From positions 1-32,383 of the forward strand of contig NZ_JAKRSA010000008.1 of NCBI RefSeq assembly GCF_022402485.1: a DNA stretch of 32,383 nucleotides, written 5' to 3'. The notes under the pieces were generated by a model. That model was not told the origin of the DNA. It worked only from the letters and a program-made list of their open reading frames with translations, and ran no database searches. The stretch is from Phenylobacterium sp. (GTDB lineage: Bacteria > Pseudomonadota > Alphaproteobacteria > Caulobacterales > Caulobacteraceae). This document shows positions 10,064 to 18,165 of this stretch, in pieces (positions within the stretch are counted from its first letter, which is position 1; each line of letters begins with the position of its first letter). Both the position numbers and the translations under genes were made by a program.

Positions 10064-10414
10064 TCACTTCACGAAGTCGATGCGGGCGATCTTGCCGCCG
10101 GCAATGGTATAGATGGCGGCGACCTCGAAACTGACCGGGCCGGGCGTGCGATAGACCCGCTCGTGATCGATGACACGGTCACCGATGACGATCCGGTGGG
10201 CCAGTTCAGCGCGGTTCTGAGGATGTTCGGCGAACAGGGCCACATGCTTGGCCCGAAACGCCTCTAGGCCATCCACGGTCACCGCGCCATTGAAGTCGGC
10301 GACGATGAGGTCCTGGGCGAAATACCCGCAAAGGGCATCCACGTTCTGGGCGTTGTAGGCGTCCAGCTGGCCTTGAGCCAGGGCGGCGGCGGCGGACATC
10401 GTTGTCGCGCTCAT
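10064..10414 (-). CDS. NTF2/SnoaL-like small protein in the nuo operon
   Basis: This 116-aa protein resembles the NTF2-like/SnoaL-like cone fold: an N-terminal helix ([24 protein letters not shown]), then strands with the pattern [30 protein letters not shown] and the final [18 protein letters not shown]. Family members range from isomerases to binding or scaffold proteins, and the sequence does not say which. The ATG at 10414 overlaps the nuoD TGA in ATGA, and nuoE starts 7 nt after its stop, so it is embedded in the operon between two core genes. It is not a Complex I subunit in E. coli. No catalytic residues can be assigned. A role in Complex I biogenesis is only a guess. Confidence 0.85.
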   Translation of the reverse strand: MSATTMSAAAALAQGQLDAYNAQNVDALCGYFAQDLIVADFNGAVTVDGLEAFRAKHVALFAEHPQNRAELAHRIVIGDRVIDHERVYRTPGPVSFEVAAIYTIAGGKIARIDFVK

Positions 10415-11646
10415 CGATCGACCTCGCCGAACACGATGTCGAGAGAGCCCAGAATGGCCGAAACGTCAGCGAGCATGTGGCCCCGGTTCATCCAGTCCAT
10501 GGCCTGAAGGTGCGCAAAGCCTGGGGCGCGGATCTTGCACTTATAGGGCTTGTTCGAGCCGTCCGAGACCAGGAACACCCCGAACTCCCCCTTCGGGGCC
10601 TCAACGCTGGCATAGACCTCACCGGGCGGCGTCCGATAGCCCTCGGTGAACAGCTTGAAGTGGTGGATCAACGCCTCCATCGAGCGCTTCATCTCACCGC
10701 GGCGGGGCGCGCCGATCTTGTTGTCCTCGATCAGGACCGGACCCGGCGTCTTTTGCAGGCGCTCACAGCACTGCTTCATGATCCGGAGCGACTGACGCAT
10801 CTCCTCCATGCGGCAGAGATAACGGTCGTAGCAATCACCGTTCACGCCGAGCGGAATGTCGAATTCCAGCTCGTTGTAGCATTCATACGGCTGATTGCGG
10901 CGAAGGTCCCAGGCGATCCCAGATCCCCTCACCATGACCCCGGAGAAGCCCCAGGCCAAAGCTTCCTGCTTGCTGACGACGCCGATATCGACGTTGCGCT
11001 GCTTAAAGATCCGGTTGCCGGTAATGAGGGTGTCAATTTCTCCCAAGGCCTTGGGGAAGATGTCGCACCAGGCGTCGATGTCGGCGATCAGAGCCGGCGG
11101 CAGGTCCTGACGAACGCCGCCCACCCGGAAATAATTGGCGTGCAGCCGCGCACCCGACGCCCGCTCATAGAAGACCATGAGCTTTTCGCGCTGCTCGAAA
11201 CCCCACAGGGGCGGGGTAAGCGCACCCACGTCCATGGCCTGGGTGGTGACGTTCAGCAGGTGGTTGAGGATCCGACCGATTTCCGAATAGAGCACCCGGA
11301 TCAACTGGGCCCGATAAGGAACCTCGACCCCCAGCAGCTTCTCGATGGCGAGCACATAGGCGTGCTCCTGGTTCATCGGCGCCACATAGTCCAGGCGGTC
11401 AAAATAGGGGATCGTCTGCTGATAGGGACGATACTCCATCAGCTTCTCGGTGCCGCGATGGAGCAGGCCCACATGGGGATCGACCCGCTCGACCACTTCG
11501 CCATCCAGCTCCAGGATCAGGCGCAGAACCCCGTGGGCCGCCGGATGCTGGGGACCAAAGTTGATGGTGAACTTGCGGATTTCAGTTTCGGTCGCAGGCA
11601 CGGTGGCCAAATCGCCGCCGGACACGGGGATCACTTCGCCACTCAT
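10411..11646 (-). CDS. nuoD: NADH-quinone oxidoreductase subunit D
   Basis: This is the 49-kDa subunit that forms the quinone-reduction site together with NuoB, 411 aa, as a separate gene and not fused to nuoC as in E. coli. Signatures are [20 protein letters not shown] (residues 29-48, with the quinone-pocket histidine) and [18 protein letters not shown] (56-73). The C-terminus ends in the family motif DIVFGEVDR. The ATG at 11646 overlaps the nuoC stop by 4 nt, and the stop overlaps the following small ORF by 4 nt. The copy is fully standard. Confidence 0.98.
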   Translation of the reverse strand: MSGEVIPVSGGDLATVPATETEIRKFTINFGPQHPAAHGVLRLILELDGEVVERVDPHVGLLHRGTEKLMEYRPYQQTIPYFDRLDYVAPMNQEHAYVLAIEKLLGVEVPYRAQLIRVLYSEIGRILNHLLNVTTQAMDVGALTPPLWGFEQREKLMVFYERASGARLHANYFRVGGVRQDLPPALIADIDAWCDIFPKALGEIDTLITGNRIFKQRNVDIGVVSKQEALAWGFSGVMVRGSGIAWDLRRNQPYECYNELEFDIPLGVNGDCYDRYLCRMEEMRQSLRIMKQCCERLQKTPGPVLIEDNKIGAPRRGEMKRSMEALIHHFKLFTEGYRTPPGEVYASVEAPKGEFGVFLVSDGSNKPYKCKIRAPGFAHLQAMDWMNRGHMLADVSAILGSLDIVFGEVDR

Positions 11647-12272
11647 GCCTTGGGCTCCGCCTTTTCGTCACCCGGCAGGGCGGCAAAGCCCCGCTCGGCG
11701 CCCTCCCAGGGGCTGAGGAAGTCCCAGTTGCGCCACTCGGTCATCTTGATCGGCTCATAGACCACGCGCTTGAGCTCGTCGTCATAACGAAGCTCCACAT
11801 AGCCGCTCATGGGGAAGTCCTTCCGGAGCGGATGGCCGTGGAACCCATAGTCGGTGAGGATGCGCCGCAGATCCGGATGGCCCTCGAAGAAGACCCCGTA
11901 CATGTCGAAGGCCTCCCGCTCGTACCAGTTGGCGTTGGGAAACGCCGGAGTTGCGGTCGGGACCGGGGTGTCCTCGTCAGTGACCAGTTTCACCCGCACC
12001 CGCAGGTTCTTGCTCATGGAGAGCAGGTGATAGACGACGTCGAAGCGCTTTTCCCGCTCAGGATAATCCACCGCCGTCAGGTCGATCATCACCTCAAACC
12101 GATAGTCGGGGTGGTCACGTAGGAAGATCAGGGCTTCGACGATCCGCGGCAGAGGTGCTGTCAGGCAAAGCTCGTCATAGGCCACATGGGCCCCCGAAAG
12201 CGCACCGGCGCTATTGGCGACCATGGCCTGGCCAAGCCCCTGGAGATCGACGGCGGAGACGGGCCAGCTCAT
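11643..12272 (-). CDS. nuoC: NADH-quinone oxidoreductase subunit C
   Basis: This is the 30-kDa subunit of the Complex I peripheral arm, 209 aa. The family signature is seen in [20 protein letters not shown], followed by [18 protein letters not shown]. It binds no cofactor and packs against NuoD. The short charged tail ends GDEKAEPKA. The ATG at 12272 overlaps the nuoB TGA (ATGA), and its own stop overlaps nuoD by 4 nt, so the nuoB-C-D stretch is likely translationally coupled. Confidence 0.98.
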   Translation of the reverse strand: MSWPVSAVDLQGLGQAMVANSAGALSGAHVAYDELCLTAPLPRIVEALIFLRDHPDYRFEVMIDLTAVDYPEREKRFDVVYHLLSMSKNLRVRVKLVTDEDTPVPTATPAFPNANWYEREAFDMYGVFFEGHPDLRRILTDYGFHGHPLRKDFPMSGYVELRYDDELKRVVYEPIKMTEWRNWDFLSPWEGAERGFAALPGDEKAEPKA

Positions 12273-12829
12273 CGTTCAATCGTCCCGGTGCGACGGATCT
12301 TCTTCTGGAGCTGCAGCACCCCATAAACCAGGGCCTCAGCCGTCGGCGGGCAGCCCGGCACATAGATGTCGACCGGTACGATCCGATCGCAGCCGCGCAC
12401 CACGGAATAGCTGAAATAGTAGTAGCCGCCGCCATTGGCGCAGGAGCCCATGGAGATCACGTAGCGGGGCTCTGGCATCTGGTCATAGACCTTGCGCAGG
12501 GCCGGAGCCATCTTGTTGCAAAGGGTGCCGGCGACGATCATCACGTCAGACTGACGCGGGCTGGCCCGGGGCGCGAAGCCATAGCGCTCCAGGTCATAGC
12601 GCGGCATCGAGGCCTGCATCATTTCCACGGCACAGCAGGCCAGGCCGAAGGTCATCCACATGAGCGAGCCCGTGCGCGCCCAGGTGATCAGGTCATCGGC
12701 CGCTGCGGTGATGAACCCCTTGTCCGCCAGCTCGTCATTGACCCCGTCAAAGAAGGGGTCGTGAACCTTGGGATCATAGCCTTCGACCGTCGCCCGGGCG
12801 GCCGAATTGGCCGGAACGATCACTCCCAT
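12269..12829 (-). CDS. nuoB: NADH-quinone oxidoreductase subunit B (cluster N2)
   Basis: This subunit holds the terminal 4Fe-4S cluster N2 that reduces quinone, 186 aa. The ligands are the tandem pair C65-C66 ([10 protein letters not shown]), C130 (GSCANGG) and C160 ([10 protein letters not shown]). I chose ATG at 12829 (MGVIVPANS) because AAGGGGG lies 9-10 nt upstream; it overlaps the end of nuoA by 10 nt. An in-frame ATG at 12850 would add seven residues, and a GTG at 12823 would remove two. The extended N-terminus before [10 protein letters not shown] is typical of alphaproteobacterial NuoB. Confidence 0.97.
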   Translation of the reverse strand: MGVIVPANSAARATVEGYDPKVHDPFFDGVNDELADKGFITAAADDLITWARTGSLMWMTFGLACCAVEMMQASMPRYDLERYGFAPRASPRQSDVMIVAGTLCNKMAPALRKVYDQMPEPRYVISMGSCANGGGYYYFSYSVVRGCDRIVPVDIYVPGCPPTAEALVYGVLQLQKKIRRTGTIER

Positions 12830-13197
12830 TCGAGGGCCCCCTTCTTCCATTCATAGATGAAGCCAACCGTGAGAATGCCCAGGAAGGTCATCATCGACCA
12901 AAAGGCGAACTGCATGGCTTCGGTGGGCAGGTTCATCAGGCTGACAGCCCAGGGGAACAGGAACGCGACCTCGAGGTCGAAAATGATGAACAGGATCGAG
13001 ACCAGGTAAAACCGGACGTCGAATTTCATCCGCGCATCGTCGAAGGCGTTGAAGCCGCACTCGTAGGTCGAGAGCTTTTCCGGGTCGGGCGAACTCGGCG
13101 CCAGGACGGCGGCGGCCAGCACGAAGGCCAGGCCCAAAACCGCCGCGATCCCTAGGAAAATCACGATGGGCAGGTACTGCAGAAGGAACGCGTTCAT
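12820..13197 (-). CDS. nuoA: NADH-quinone oxidoreductase subunit A
   Basis: This is a three-helix membrane subunit and the first gene of the nuo operon, 125 aa. The family signature is [20 protein letters not shown], with conserved C47 in the flexible loop, followed by [15 protein letters not shown]. The start ATG at 13197 has GAGGA 5 nt upstream; an in-frame ATG at 13251 would add 18 residues without hydrophobic character and is unlikely. Transcription of the whole operon should start in the 259-bp region between this gene and the divergent AbgT gene. Confidence 0.97.
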   Translation of the reverse strand: MNAFLLQYLPIVIFLGIAAVLGLAFVLAAAVLAPSSPDPEKLSTYECGFNAFDDARMKFDVRFYLVSILFIIFDLEVAFLFPWAVSLMNLPTEAMQFAFWSMMTFLGILTVGFIYEWKKGALEWE

Positions 13198-13223
13198 GGA
13201 GTCCTCGAAGGAGTCGCGGGCCC

Positions 13224-13251
13224 TTCTAGACCAGCAATGCGCAGGGTTCAA
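13224..13251 (-). promoter_or_regulatory. Candidate nuo operon promoter
   Basis: On the minus strand a TTGAAC box (13246-13251) lies 15-16 nt upstream of a TCTAGA/CTAGAA box (13224-13230). The start of transcription would fall about 20 nt before the nuoA ATG. The -10 match is modest, so this is only the best candidate seen in the gap. Confidence 0.25.
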
Positions 13252-13409
13252 ACAGCGGATTCCCCCTTCTTGGATACGCCATGGCTAAGCCCTCGATGGC
13301 TGCGGCCAGACGTCGCGAGGTGAATCCATCGCCCACAAACGAAGCATCCCCCAGTTCATTCTGCGAATGCTTCTCAACTGCTGCCGTGGTAGTTTACACC
13401 CCTTCCTAC

Positions 13410-13463
13410 GCAGCCTAGGCTAAGGCCATGTGGGGGGCAGCCTAGGCTAAGGCCATGTGGGGG
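13410..13463. repeat. Exact 27-bp tandem duplication before the AbgT gene
   Basis: Two identical, directly adjacent 27-bp units occupy 13410-13436 and 13437-13463. Each contains the 10-bp palindrome AGCCTAGGCT, then AAGGCCATG and a run of G residues. The second unit runs into the start region of the transporter gene and supplies its G-rich ribosome-binding stretch; the first is a displaced copy of the same signals. The period is a multiple of three, but the first copy reads into a stop within a few codons in the transporter frame. Confidence 0.95.
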
Positions 13464-15025
13464 AGAGACAATTGACCAGGCGACCCTTGATTCACCGGGC
13501 GCTCGACGGGATCGAGCGCCTGGGCGACCGCCTCCCTGATCCTGTCTTTATTTTTGCCTGGATCATTGGTGCCCTGGTTCTGGCCAGCGTCATCTGCGCG
13601 GGGCTAGGGGTCAGCGCGATCAATCCGATCAATGGGGAACTGCTGAGGGCCGAAAGCCTGCTGGCGCCAGACAACATTCGCACCTTGCTGGTGGAGATGC
13701 CCAAGACCCTCACGGGTTTCGCCCCCCTCGGCTATGTCTTGCTGATCATGCTGGGGGCGGGAATCGCTGAACGGGTGGGGCTCCTGTCGGCGGCGATTCG
13801 GGCCATGATGAGCCAGACCCCGCGCCGGTTGGTCGTCCCGGTGATCATATTCCTGGGCCTGATCGCCAACCATGCCGCCGATACGGGCTTTGTAATCCTG
13901 TTACCCCTGGCTGGGGCCGCCTTCGCTGCCGTCGGCCGCCACCCTGTGGCAGGCATTGCCGCAGCCTTTGCCGGTGTGGTGGGCAGCTTTGCCGGCAACC
14001 CCCTGCCCGGTCAGTTTGACGCCCTGATTCTTGGCTTGTCGGAGCCAGCAGCGCGACTTATCGATCCCACCTGGACCGCCAATCTGGTGGGCAACTGGTA
14101 CTTCACCGCGGCCACAGGCTTGCTCTTCATCCCGTTGGCCTGGTGGGTCACAGTCAAGGTAGTGGAGCCGCGCCTCGGCCCCTGGACACCCCCTGCAGAC
14201 CTGCCTCCGCAAGATGCCCCCCTGACCCAGGTCGAGCGGCGCGCTCTGCGCTGGTCGGGATTTGCTATCCTTTGCGTCATCCTCCTGTGGGCGGCCCTGG
14301 CCCTCATGCCGGGCGCACCCCTAGTGGACCAAAGTCAGACCGGGCCAGGACAATGGACGCCCTTCTTCCGTTCTCTGGTAGCCGGCTTCTTTGTCCTCTT
14401 TCTCGCCGGAGGACTGACCTATGGCCTCCTGACCAAGCAGATTCGGTCCGACAAGGACGTGGTCAGGCTTGCCTCAGACTCCATGGCCGCCATGGCCCCC
14501 TACATCGTCCTGGCCTTCGCTGCGGCCCACTTCATCGCCATGTTCACCTGGTCGAACCTGGGCGTCATTGTCGCCATCAATGGCGCAGAAGCCTTGCGAT
14601 CGTCCGGATTGCCGATCCCGGTGCTGCTGATGGCCATCGTGCTCCTGACCGCAGGCCTGGACATGCTGATCGGTTCAGCCTCCGCCAAGTGGGCGGCCCT
14701 GGCGCCGGTGCTGGTGCCCATGCTCATGCTGCTGGGCATCAGCCCAGAAATGACCACGGCGGCCTATAGAATGGGCGATTCCAGCGTCAACATGGCCTCA
14801 CCGCTGATGCCCTATTTCGCCCTCGTACTTGGGTTTTGCCAAAGATGGCGGCCAGGCTTCGGGGTCGGGGGCCTGATCAGCACGATGCTGCCCTATTCCG
14901 CCGCCATGATGAGTGCCGGTTTGATCCTCGTTGGCCTGTGGGTGGCCTTCGAACTGCCGCTTGGTCCACAGGCTGGAGTGCAATATTCGCCGCCTCAAGC
15001 CACATCATCACTCGTGCCCAGTTGA
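13457..15025 (+). CDS. AbgT-family transporter
   Basis: This is a polytopic inner-membrane transporter of the AbgT family, 522 aa. Members move p-aminobenzoyl-glutamate or export sulfonamide-like antimetabolites; the substrate here is not known. Family signatures are ERLGDRLPDPVFIFAW at the N-terminus, the pore-region segments FAGNPLPGQFDALILGLSEPAARLID, and GSASAKWAALAPVLVPMLM followed by YRMGDSSVNMASPLMPYFAL near the C-terminus. The track-length start is GTG at 13457. A TTG at 13472 (MTRRPLIH) has a better ribosome site, GGGGGAG with 6 nt spacing, and may be the true start. It is divergent from nuoA and unrelated to it in function. Its stop codon lies inside the -35 box of the tRNA-Asp promoter. 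Confidence 0.93.
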   Translation: MGERQLTRRPLIHRALDGIERLGDRLPDPVFIFAWIIGALVLASVICAGLGVSAINPINGELLRAESLLAPDNIRTLLVEMPKTLTGFAPLGYVLLIMLGAGIAERVGLLSAAIRAMMSQTPRRLVVPVIIFLGLIANHAADTGFVILLPLAGAAFAAVGRHPVAGIAAAFAGVVGSFAGNPLPGQFDALILGLSEPAARLIDPTWTANLVGNWYFTAATGLLFIPLAWWVTVKVVEPRLGPWTPPADLPPQDAPLTQVERRALRWSGFAILCVILLWAALALMPGAPLVDQSQTGPGQWTPFFRSLVAGFFVLFLAGGLTYGLLTKQIRSDKDVVRLASDSMAAMAPYIVLAFAAAHFIAMFTWSNLGVIVAINGAEALRSSGLPIPVLLMAIVLLTAGLDMLIGSASAKWAALAPVLVPMLMLLGISPEMTTAAYRMGDSSVNMASPLMPYFALVLGFCQRWRPGFGVGGLISTMLPYSAAMMSAGLILVGLWVAFELPLGPQAGVQYSPPQATSSLVPS

Positions 15026-15050
15026 CACGATTCCGGTCGGGACCTATCAG
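15022..15050 (+). promoter_or_regulatory. tRNA-Asp promoter
   Basis: A perfect TTGACA -35 box (15022-15027) and TATCAG -10 box (15045-15050) are separated by 17 nt and lie about 30 nt upstream of the tRNA. The -35 box contains the TGA stop of the preceding transporter gene (15023-15025). Confidence 0.75.
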
Positions 15051-15056
15051 ACCCCC

Positions 15057-15072
15057 CTCGCGGCAACGCGAG
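15057..15072 (+). other. Small hairpin in the tRNA-Asp leader
   Basis: CTCGCG (15057-15062), a GCAA tetraloop and CGCGAG (15067-15072) form a short perfect stem between the predicted transcription start and the tRNA 5' end. It has no U-tract. It could weakly terminate transporter transcription or mark the tRNA leader; this is a guess. Confidence 0.45.
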
Positions 15073-15080
15073 CGCCATAT

Positions 15081-15151
<71 letters not shown>

Positions 15152-15157
<6 letters not shown>

Positions 15158-15180
15158 CTTCTTCTGAAGTGGCGCTTTCT
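15152..15180 (+). terminator. Terminator overlapping the tRNA-Asp 3' end
   Basis: GCGCCACTTC (15152-15161), loop TTCT and GAAGTGGCGC (15166-15175) form a perfect 10-bp stem followed by TTTCT. The left arm uses the last bases of the tRNA acceptor strand and the CCA. Confidence 0.8.
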
Positions 15181-15272
15181 CCCCCAACAAAATTCTGAAT
15201 GACCCCCTGGGGTTCTTCGCCTGTCCCTTGGCATCTGCGGACGCGGGCAACCCCTGTCGCGCCACATCACCC

Positions 15273-15301
15273 TTGACGATGGTTTGATATCAAGCATAAC
15301 T
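15273..15301 (+). promoter_or_regulatory. Promoter with embedded palindromic operator for the nitroreductase-marR pair
   Basis: TTGACG (15273-15278) and CATAAC/ATAACT (15295-15301) are spaced 16-17 nt. The perfect palindrome TTGATATCAA (15284-15293) lies between the two boxes, the classic place for a repressor site. A second 8-bp palindrome AACTAGTT (15298-15305) overlaps the -10. The downstream MarR protein is the obvious candidate to bind here. Confidence 0.65.
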
Positions 15302-15332
15302 AGTTTGGCATCATACCACTTGGGAGGCTCAA

Positions 15333-16469
15333 ATGTCATCGCGGCGGAATGTCCTGAAGCTAATCGGCGGGGGCGTTGTCCTCGCGGCCACCACAACGGG
15401 GGGTTTTCTGGCCCTCAACCAGCCCTCAAGGGCAGCCCGGGCTCCATGGCGGGAGGCCGGGCAGTATGACGAGTTCCGTCGCCGCGCCCTGTCATACGCT
15501 CTCCTCGCGCCAAACCCGCACAATCGGCAGCCCTGGCTCGTCCAGCTCAATGGCGATCAGGAACTGACCCTTTTCTGTGATCTTGAGCGACGCCTGCCCG
15601 TGACCGATCCGCAGGATCGGCAGATCGTCATCGGCTGTGGCGCATTTCTCGAACTGCTGGCGATCGCGGCGGCCGAGGACGGCTATCATGCGATCATCAC
15701 GCCCTTCCCTGAGGGCGAAGACATGGCCAACCTGGACCGCCGTCCGGTGGCCCACGTGAAATTCGTGGCAGGAAGCGGCCAGCCAGACCCCCTGTTCGCC
15801 CAGGTGCTCGCGCGCAGATCCAACAAGACCCCCTACCATCCCCGCGACGTGCCCCAAGCTTTGCTTGTGGAGCTGGCACAGGCCGGGGGCGCGTTCGGAA
15901 CATCCTCCACCTGCATCGGCAATACCCCCCTCGCCGCACGCTTGCGGGACCTGACCTGGCGGGGCCACACCACGGAGATGGCGACCCCTGACGCCCTGCA
16001 GGAATCGGTGGATCTGATGCGAATTGGGGCCGGCGAAGTGACCGCCAATCCCGACGGGATCGAGCTGGAGGGCCCCCTGATCGGGGCGGGACGGCTTGCC
16101 GGAGTGGTCAGCCGCGAGACACTGGGCGACCCTTCATCAACGGGGTTCCAGCAGGGCCTCGACATGTACCAGGAGATGGCCATGTCGGCTCGAGCCTTCG
16201 GCTGGCTGGCCAACACCAATGCCTCCCGCACCGACCAGTTGAATGCCGGACGCGCCTACGTACGGATGAATCTCAAAGCCACTGAGCTGGGTCTCGGAAT
16301 CCACCCGTGGAGCCAGGCGCTACAGGAGTATGCAGAGATGTCGGGTCTGTTCGAAGAGGTCCATGGCCTCATCGGTGGTGGTGAGAGGCTGCAAATGCTG
16401 TTCAGGATCGGCTACGCTGACCCGGTGATCCCCACACCTCGCAGAGGACTAAACGCCCACCTTGTCTGA
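15333..16469 (+). CDS. Tat-exported nitroreductase-like (Acg-type) flavoprotein
   Basis: This 378-aa protein has a twin-arginine signal (SRRNVLKLIGGG, residues 3-14, then a hydrophobic stretch to about 28), so it is probably exported folded to the periplasm with its cofactor. The mature part starts like nitroreductase-family proteins, with YALLAPNPHNRQPWLVQL (about 55-72) as the flavin-phosphate contact, and resembles the Acg-type branch of long, divergent members. The substrate is unknown. Start ATG at 15333 has GGGAGG 6 nt upstream. It is followed by an overlapping marR gene and has its own promoter with a palindrome. Some Acg-type proteins are thought to sequester and not to reduce flavin, so catalytic activity should not be assumed. 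Confidence 0.8.
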   Translation: MSSRRNVLKLIGGGVVLAATTTGGFLALNQPSRAARAPWREAGQYDEFRRRALSYALLAPNPHNRQPWLVQLNGDQELTLFCDLERRLPVTDPQDRQIVIGCGAFLELLAIAAAEDGYHAIITPFPEGEDMANLDRRPVAHVKFVAGSGQPDPLFAQVLARRSNKTPYHPRDVPQALLVELAQAGGAFGTSSTCIGNTPLAARLRDLTWRGHTTEMATPDALQESVDLMRIGAGEVTANPDGIELEGPLIGAGRLAGVVSRETLGDPSSTGFQQGLDMYQEMAMSARAFGWLANTNASRTDQLNAGRAYVRMNLKATELGLGIHPWSQALQEYAEMSGLFEEVHGLIGGGERLQMLFRIGYADPVIPTPRRGLNAHLV

Positions 16470-16938
16470 GCCAGAGCCAAACGCCAGCCCGGTGCCCTCT
16501 CACGAGGCGCGGTTGTTCACGCTGTTCAATGAGATTGGCATCATCAATCAGTTGAGCAGCACGGCGTTCGAACGGGTCCTGCCCCATGGCCTGACCCAGG
16601 CGCAGTTCACCGTGCTCAACCACTGCATCCGCCTTGGGGATAACAAGACTCCCGCCCAGCTGGCGTCGGCGTTTCAGGTCACCCGAGGCACCCTGACCAG
16701 CACCTTGCAGCGGCTTGAGGCCAAGGGCTTCATCGCCCTTGTGCCTGACGCCAAGGATGGACGCTCAAAGCGGGTCTTGCTGACGGCCGCAGGCCGCAAC
16801 GCAGCTAAGGAGTCCATCGTCGCGGCCGCGCCGATCCTCACCCGCGCCCAGGCCGCCCTCTCCCGAGAGGAGGTCGAAGACCTCATGCCTATCCTGATCA
16901 AATTGCGGATCTGGCTGGACACCCATCGCTCCCTTTGA
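16462..16938 (+). CDS. MarR-family transcriptional regulator
   Basis: This is a winged-helix repressor of the MarR family, 158 aa. The recognition region is KTPAQLASAFQVTRGTLTSTLQRLEAKGFIALV, and the wing is PDAKDGRSKRVLLTAAGRNA, with the family D-x-R-S-K-R-V-x-L-T pattern. Flanking helices would form the dimer interface. The apparent start is TTG at 16462, overlapping the stop of the exported flavoprotein by 8 nt; GTG at 16492 is an alternative. Context suggests that it controls the two-gene unit through the palindrome at 15284-15293. The ligand is unknown. Confidence 0.9.
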   Translation: MSEPEPNASPVPSHEARLFTLFNEIGIINQLSSTAFERVLPHGLTQAQFTVLNHCIRLGDNKTPAQLASAFQVTRGTLTSTLQRLEAKGFIALVPDAKDGRSKRVLLTAAGRNAAKESIVAAAPILTRAQAALSREEVEDLMPILIKLRIWLDTHRSL

Positions 16939-16996
16939 GTGCGCCGCCCCGGTCAGGGTGAGCGGCGTTCGAAGTGACCCTGGCCGCAGATCAGGA

Positions 16997-18091
16997 TCAA
17001 AGCTTTGCGAAGGGCTTGAGCCGATCGGCCTCTCCGGGAGCAAAGGGCAGCACGTCCCAGAACCCCGCTGGCTCCAGAACCGGCCGTAAGGCCTCGCGGT
17101 CAGCGTCGGGCAGGCCAGCGAACATTGCCTTCAGCCAAAGCCAGCAGTCCACCGTGTAGGGCCGAGCGAAGCTGGTCAGGGTGACCCCGCCAACCTCGAA
17201 AGCACACCGCCGCTCGCCGAGCCCGGCCGCCTCGGCAGAAGCCAGCATCATGGCGCGGAAGCCACCACCCGCCAGAGCAATCAGTTCCGTCAAGGTCTGA
17301 TCTGGGGCGGCCTCCGCCCCCCAGTCGCCCTGATGTCCTGAGAGATCATCGACCCACTGAGTCCATTGATAGGTCCGCACAGCATGAGTGCGCATCAAGC
17401 GCGACGGACTGGGATCGATGGCCAGCTGGCTGAACATCCCATAAAGCCCAAAGTCTGCGATCGATGGCCTTTGGCCAAACAGGAAGAGCCGCCGGGAGAG
17501 ACCGCGCTCGATGATGTCCAGGAGCGCCAGATATTCCCGTTCCAGGGCCGCGTGGGTGGTGGGGTCCCCGCCACCGATGAGGTTGCGCACCATCTGCTGG
17601 CGGGCGGTGAACTTCTCGATGCCCAGGGTAAGGCTGTCTTCATCCACGTCCCCGAGCCAGCCCGCCATCTGCCGACGGGCGCAGAAGGCAACGTCCTCCT
17701 CCGATGTCCACCGGAACGCCATAAGGATCACGGCCAGCCATTCATCAGCAAAATCCTCCACCAGGCGCGCCAGGAACTGCTGTGCGGCGGTCGGCGGCAT
17801 GAGGCTCGGCCCCTCTGGATGCAGAGCTTCCATCTCGTGCAGGATCGGAGTGGAGTCATTCCAGGCGCTCCCATCGGGATAGAGCACCACGGGCAAGAGC
17901 CGCTTCCCGAAGGCCTTCAGCCCTGCGCTCTGGCCGTTTCCATCAAAGCCCCCCAAAGGAACGGTCCAGTCGTGGGGAATGCCCCGATAACGCAGGGCCG
18001 CGCGAACCTTGTGCGAATAGGGCGAGCCGGGCCCCGCTAGGATGCGATAGCGCCCAGGACGGGGCATCAGGTCAGCTTGTTCAAAGATCAC
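16997..18091 (-). CDS. Glutathione S-transferase-fold protein (long form)
   Basis: This is a 364-aa protein whose N-terminal part (about residues 13-95) is a GST thioredoxin-like domain: RILAGPGSPYSHKVRAALRYRGIPHDW, then LLPVVLYPDGSAWNDSTPILHEME with the cis-Pro/Ser-Thr glutathione contacts. An all-helical part follows, including RPSIADFGLYGMFSQL. At 364 aa it is much longer than ordinary 200-230 aa GSTs, with about 100 extra C-terminal residues ending FWDVLPFAPGEADRLKPFAKL. Start is GTG at 18091 with GGAG 8 nt upstream. It is convergent with marR. The substrate is unknown. Confidence 0.85.
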   Translation of the reverse strand: MIFEQADLMPRPGRYRILAGPGSPYSHKVRAALRYRGIPHDWTVPLGGFDGNGQSAGLKAFGKRLLPVVLYPDGSAWNDSTPILHEMEALHPEGPSLMPPTAAQQFLARLVEDFADEWLAVILMAFRWTSEEDVAFCARRQMAGWLGDVDEDSLTLGIEKFTARQQMVRNLIGGGDPTTHAALEREYLALLDIIERGLSRRLFLFGQRPSIADFGLYGMFSQLAIDPSPSRLMRTHAVRTYQWTQWVDDLSGHQGDWGAEAAPDQTLTELIALAGGGFRAMMLASAEAAGLGERRCAFEVGGVTLTSFARPYTVDCWLWLKAMFAGLPDADREALRPVLEPAGFWDVLPFAPGEADRLKPFAKL

Positions 18092-18165
18092 AAATCAGCT
18101 CCACCACCAGAAGTCGGCACGCTGCGTGACAATATCGGGCTGGACGCTCGATGAAAGTGGAAACC

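Noticed and set aside
10402..11760. A 452-codon open frame antisense to nuoD
   Set aside because: It covers the whole of nuoD on the other strand, has no domain character and crosses gene junctions.
13428..13475. Tiny leader frames (five and six codons) starting at the ATG in each 27-bp unit
   Set aside because: Too short to support as genes; reported only as part of the repeat observation.
16939..16996. Terminator between convergent marR and GST genes
   Set aside because: Only CAGGGT/ACCCTG pair across a long loop and there is no T tract.
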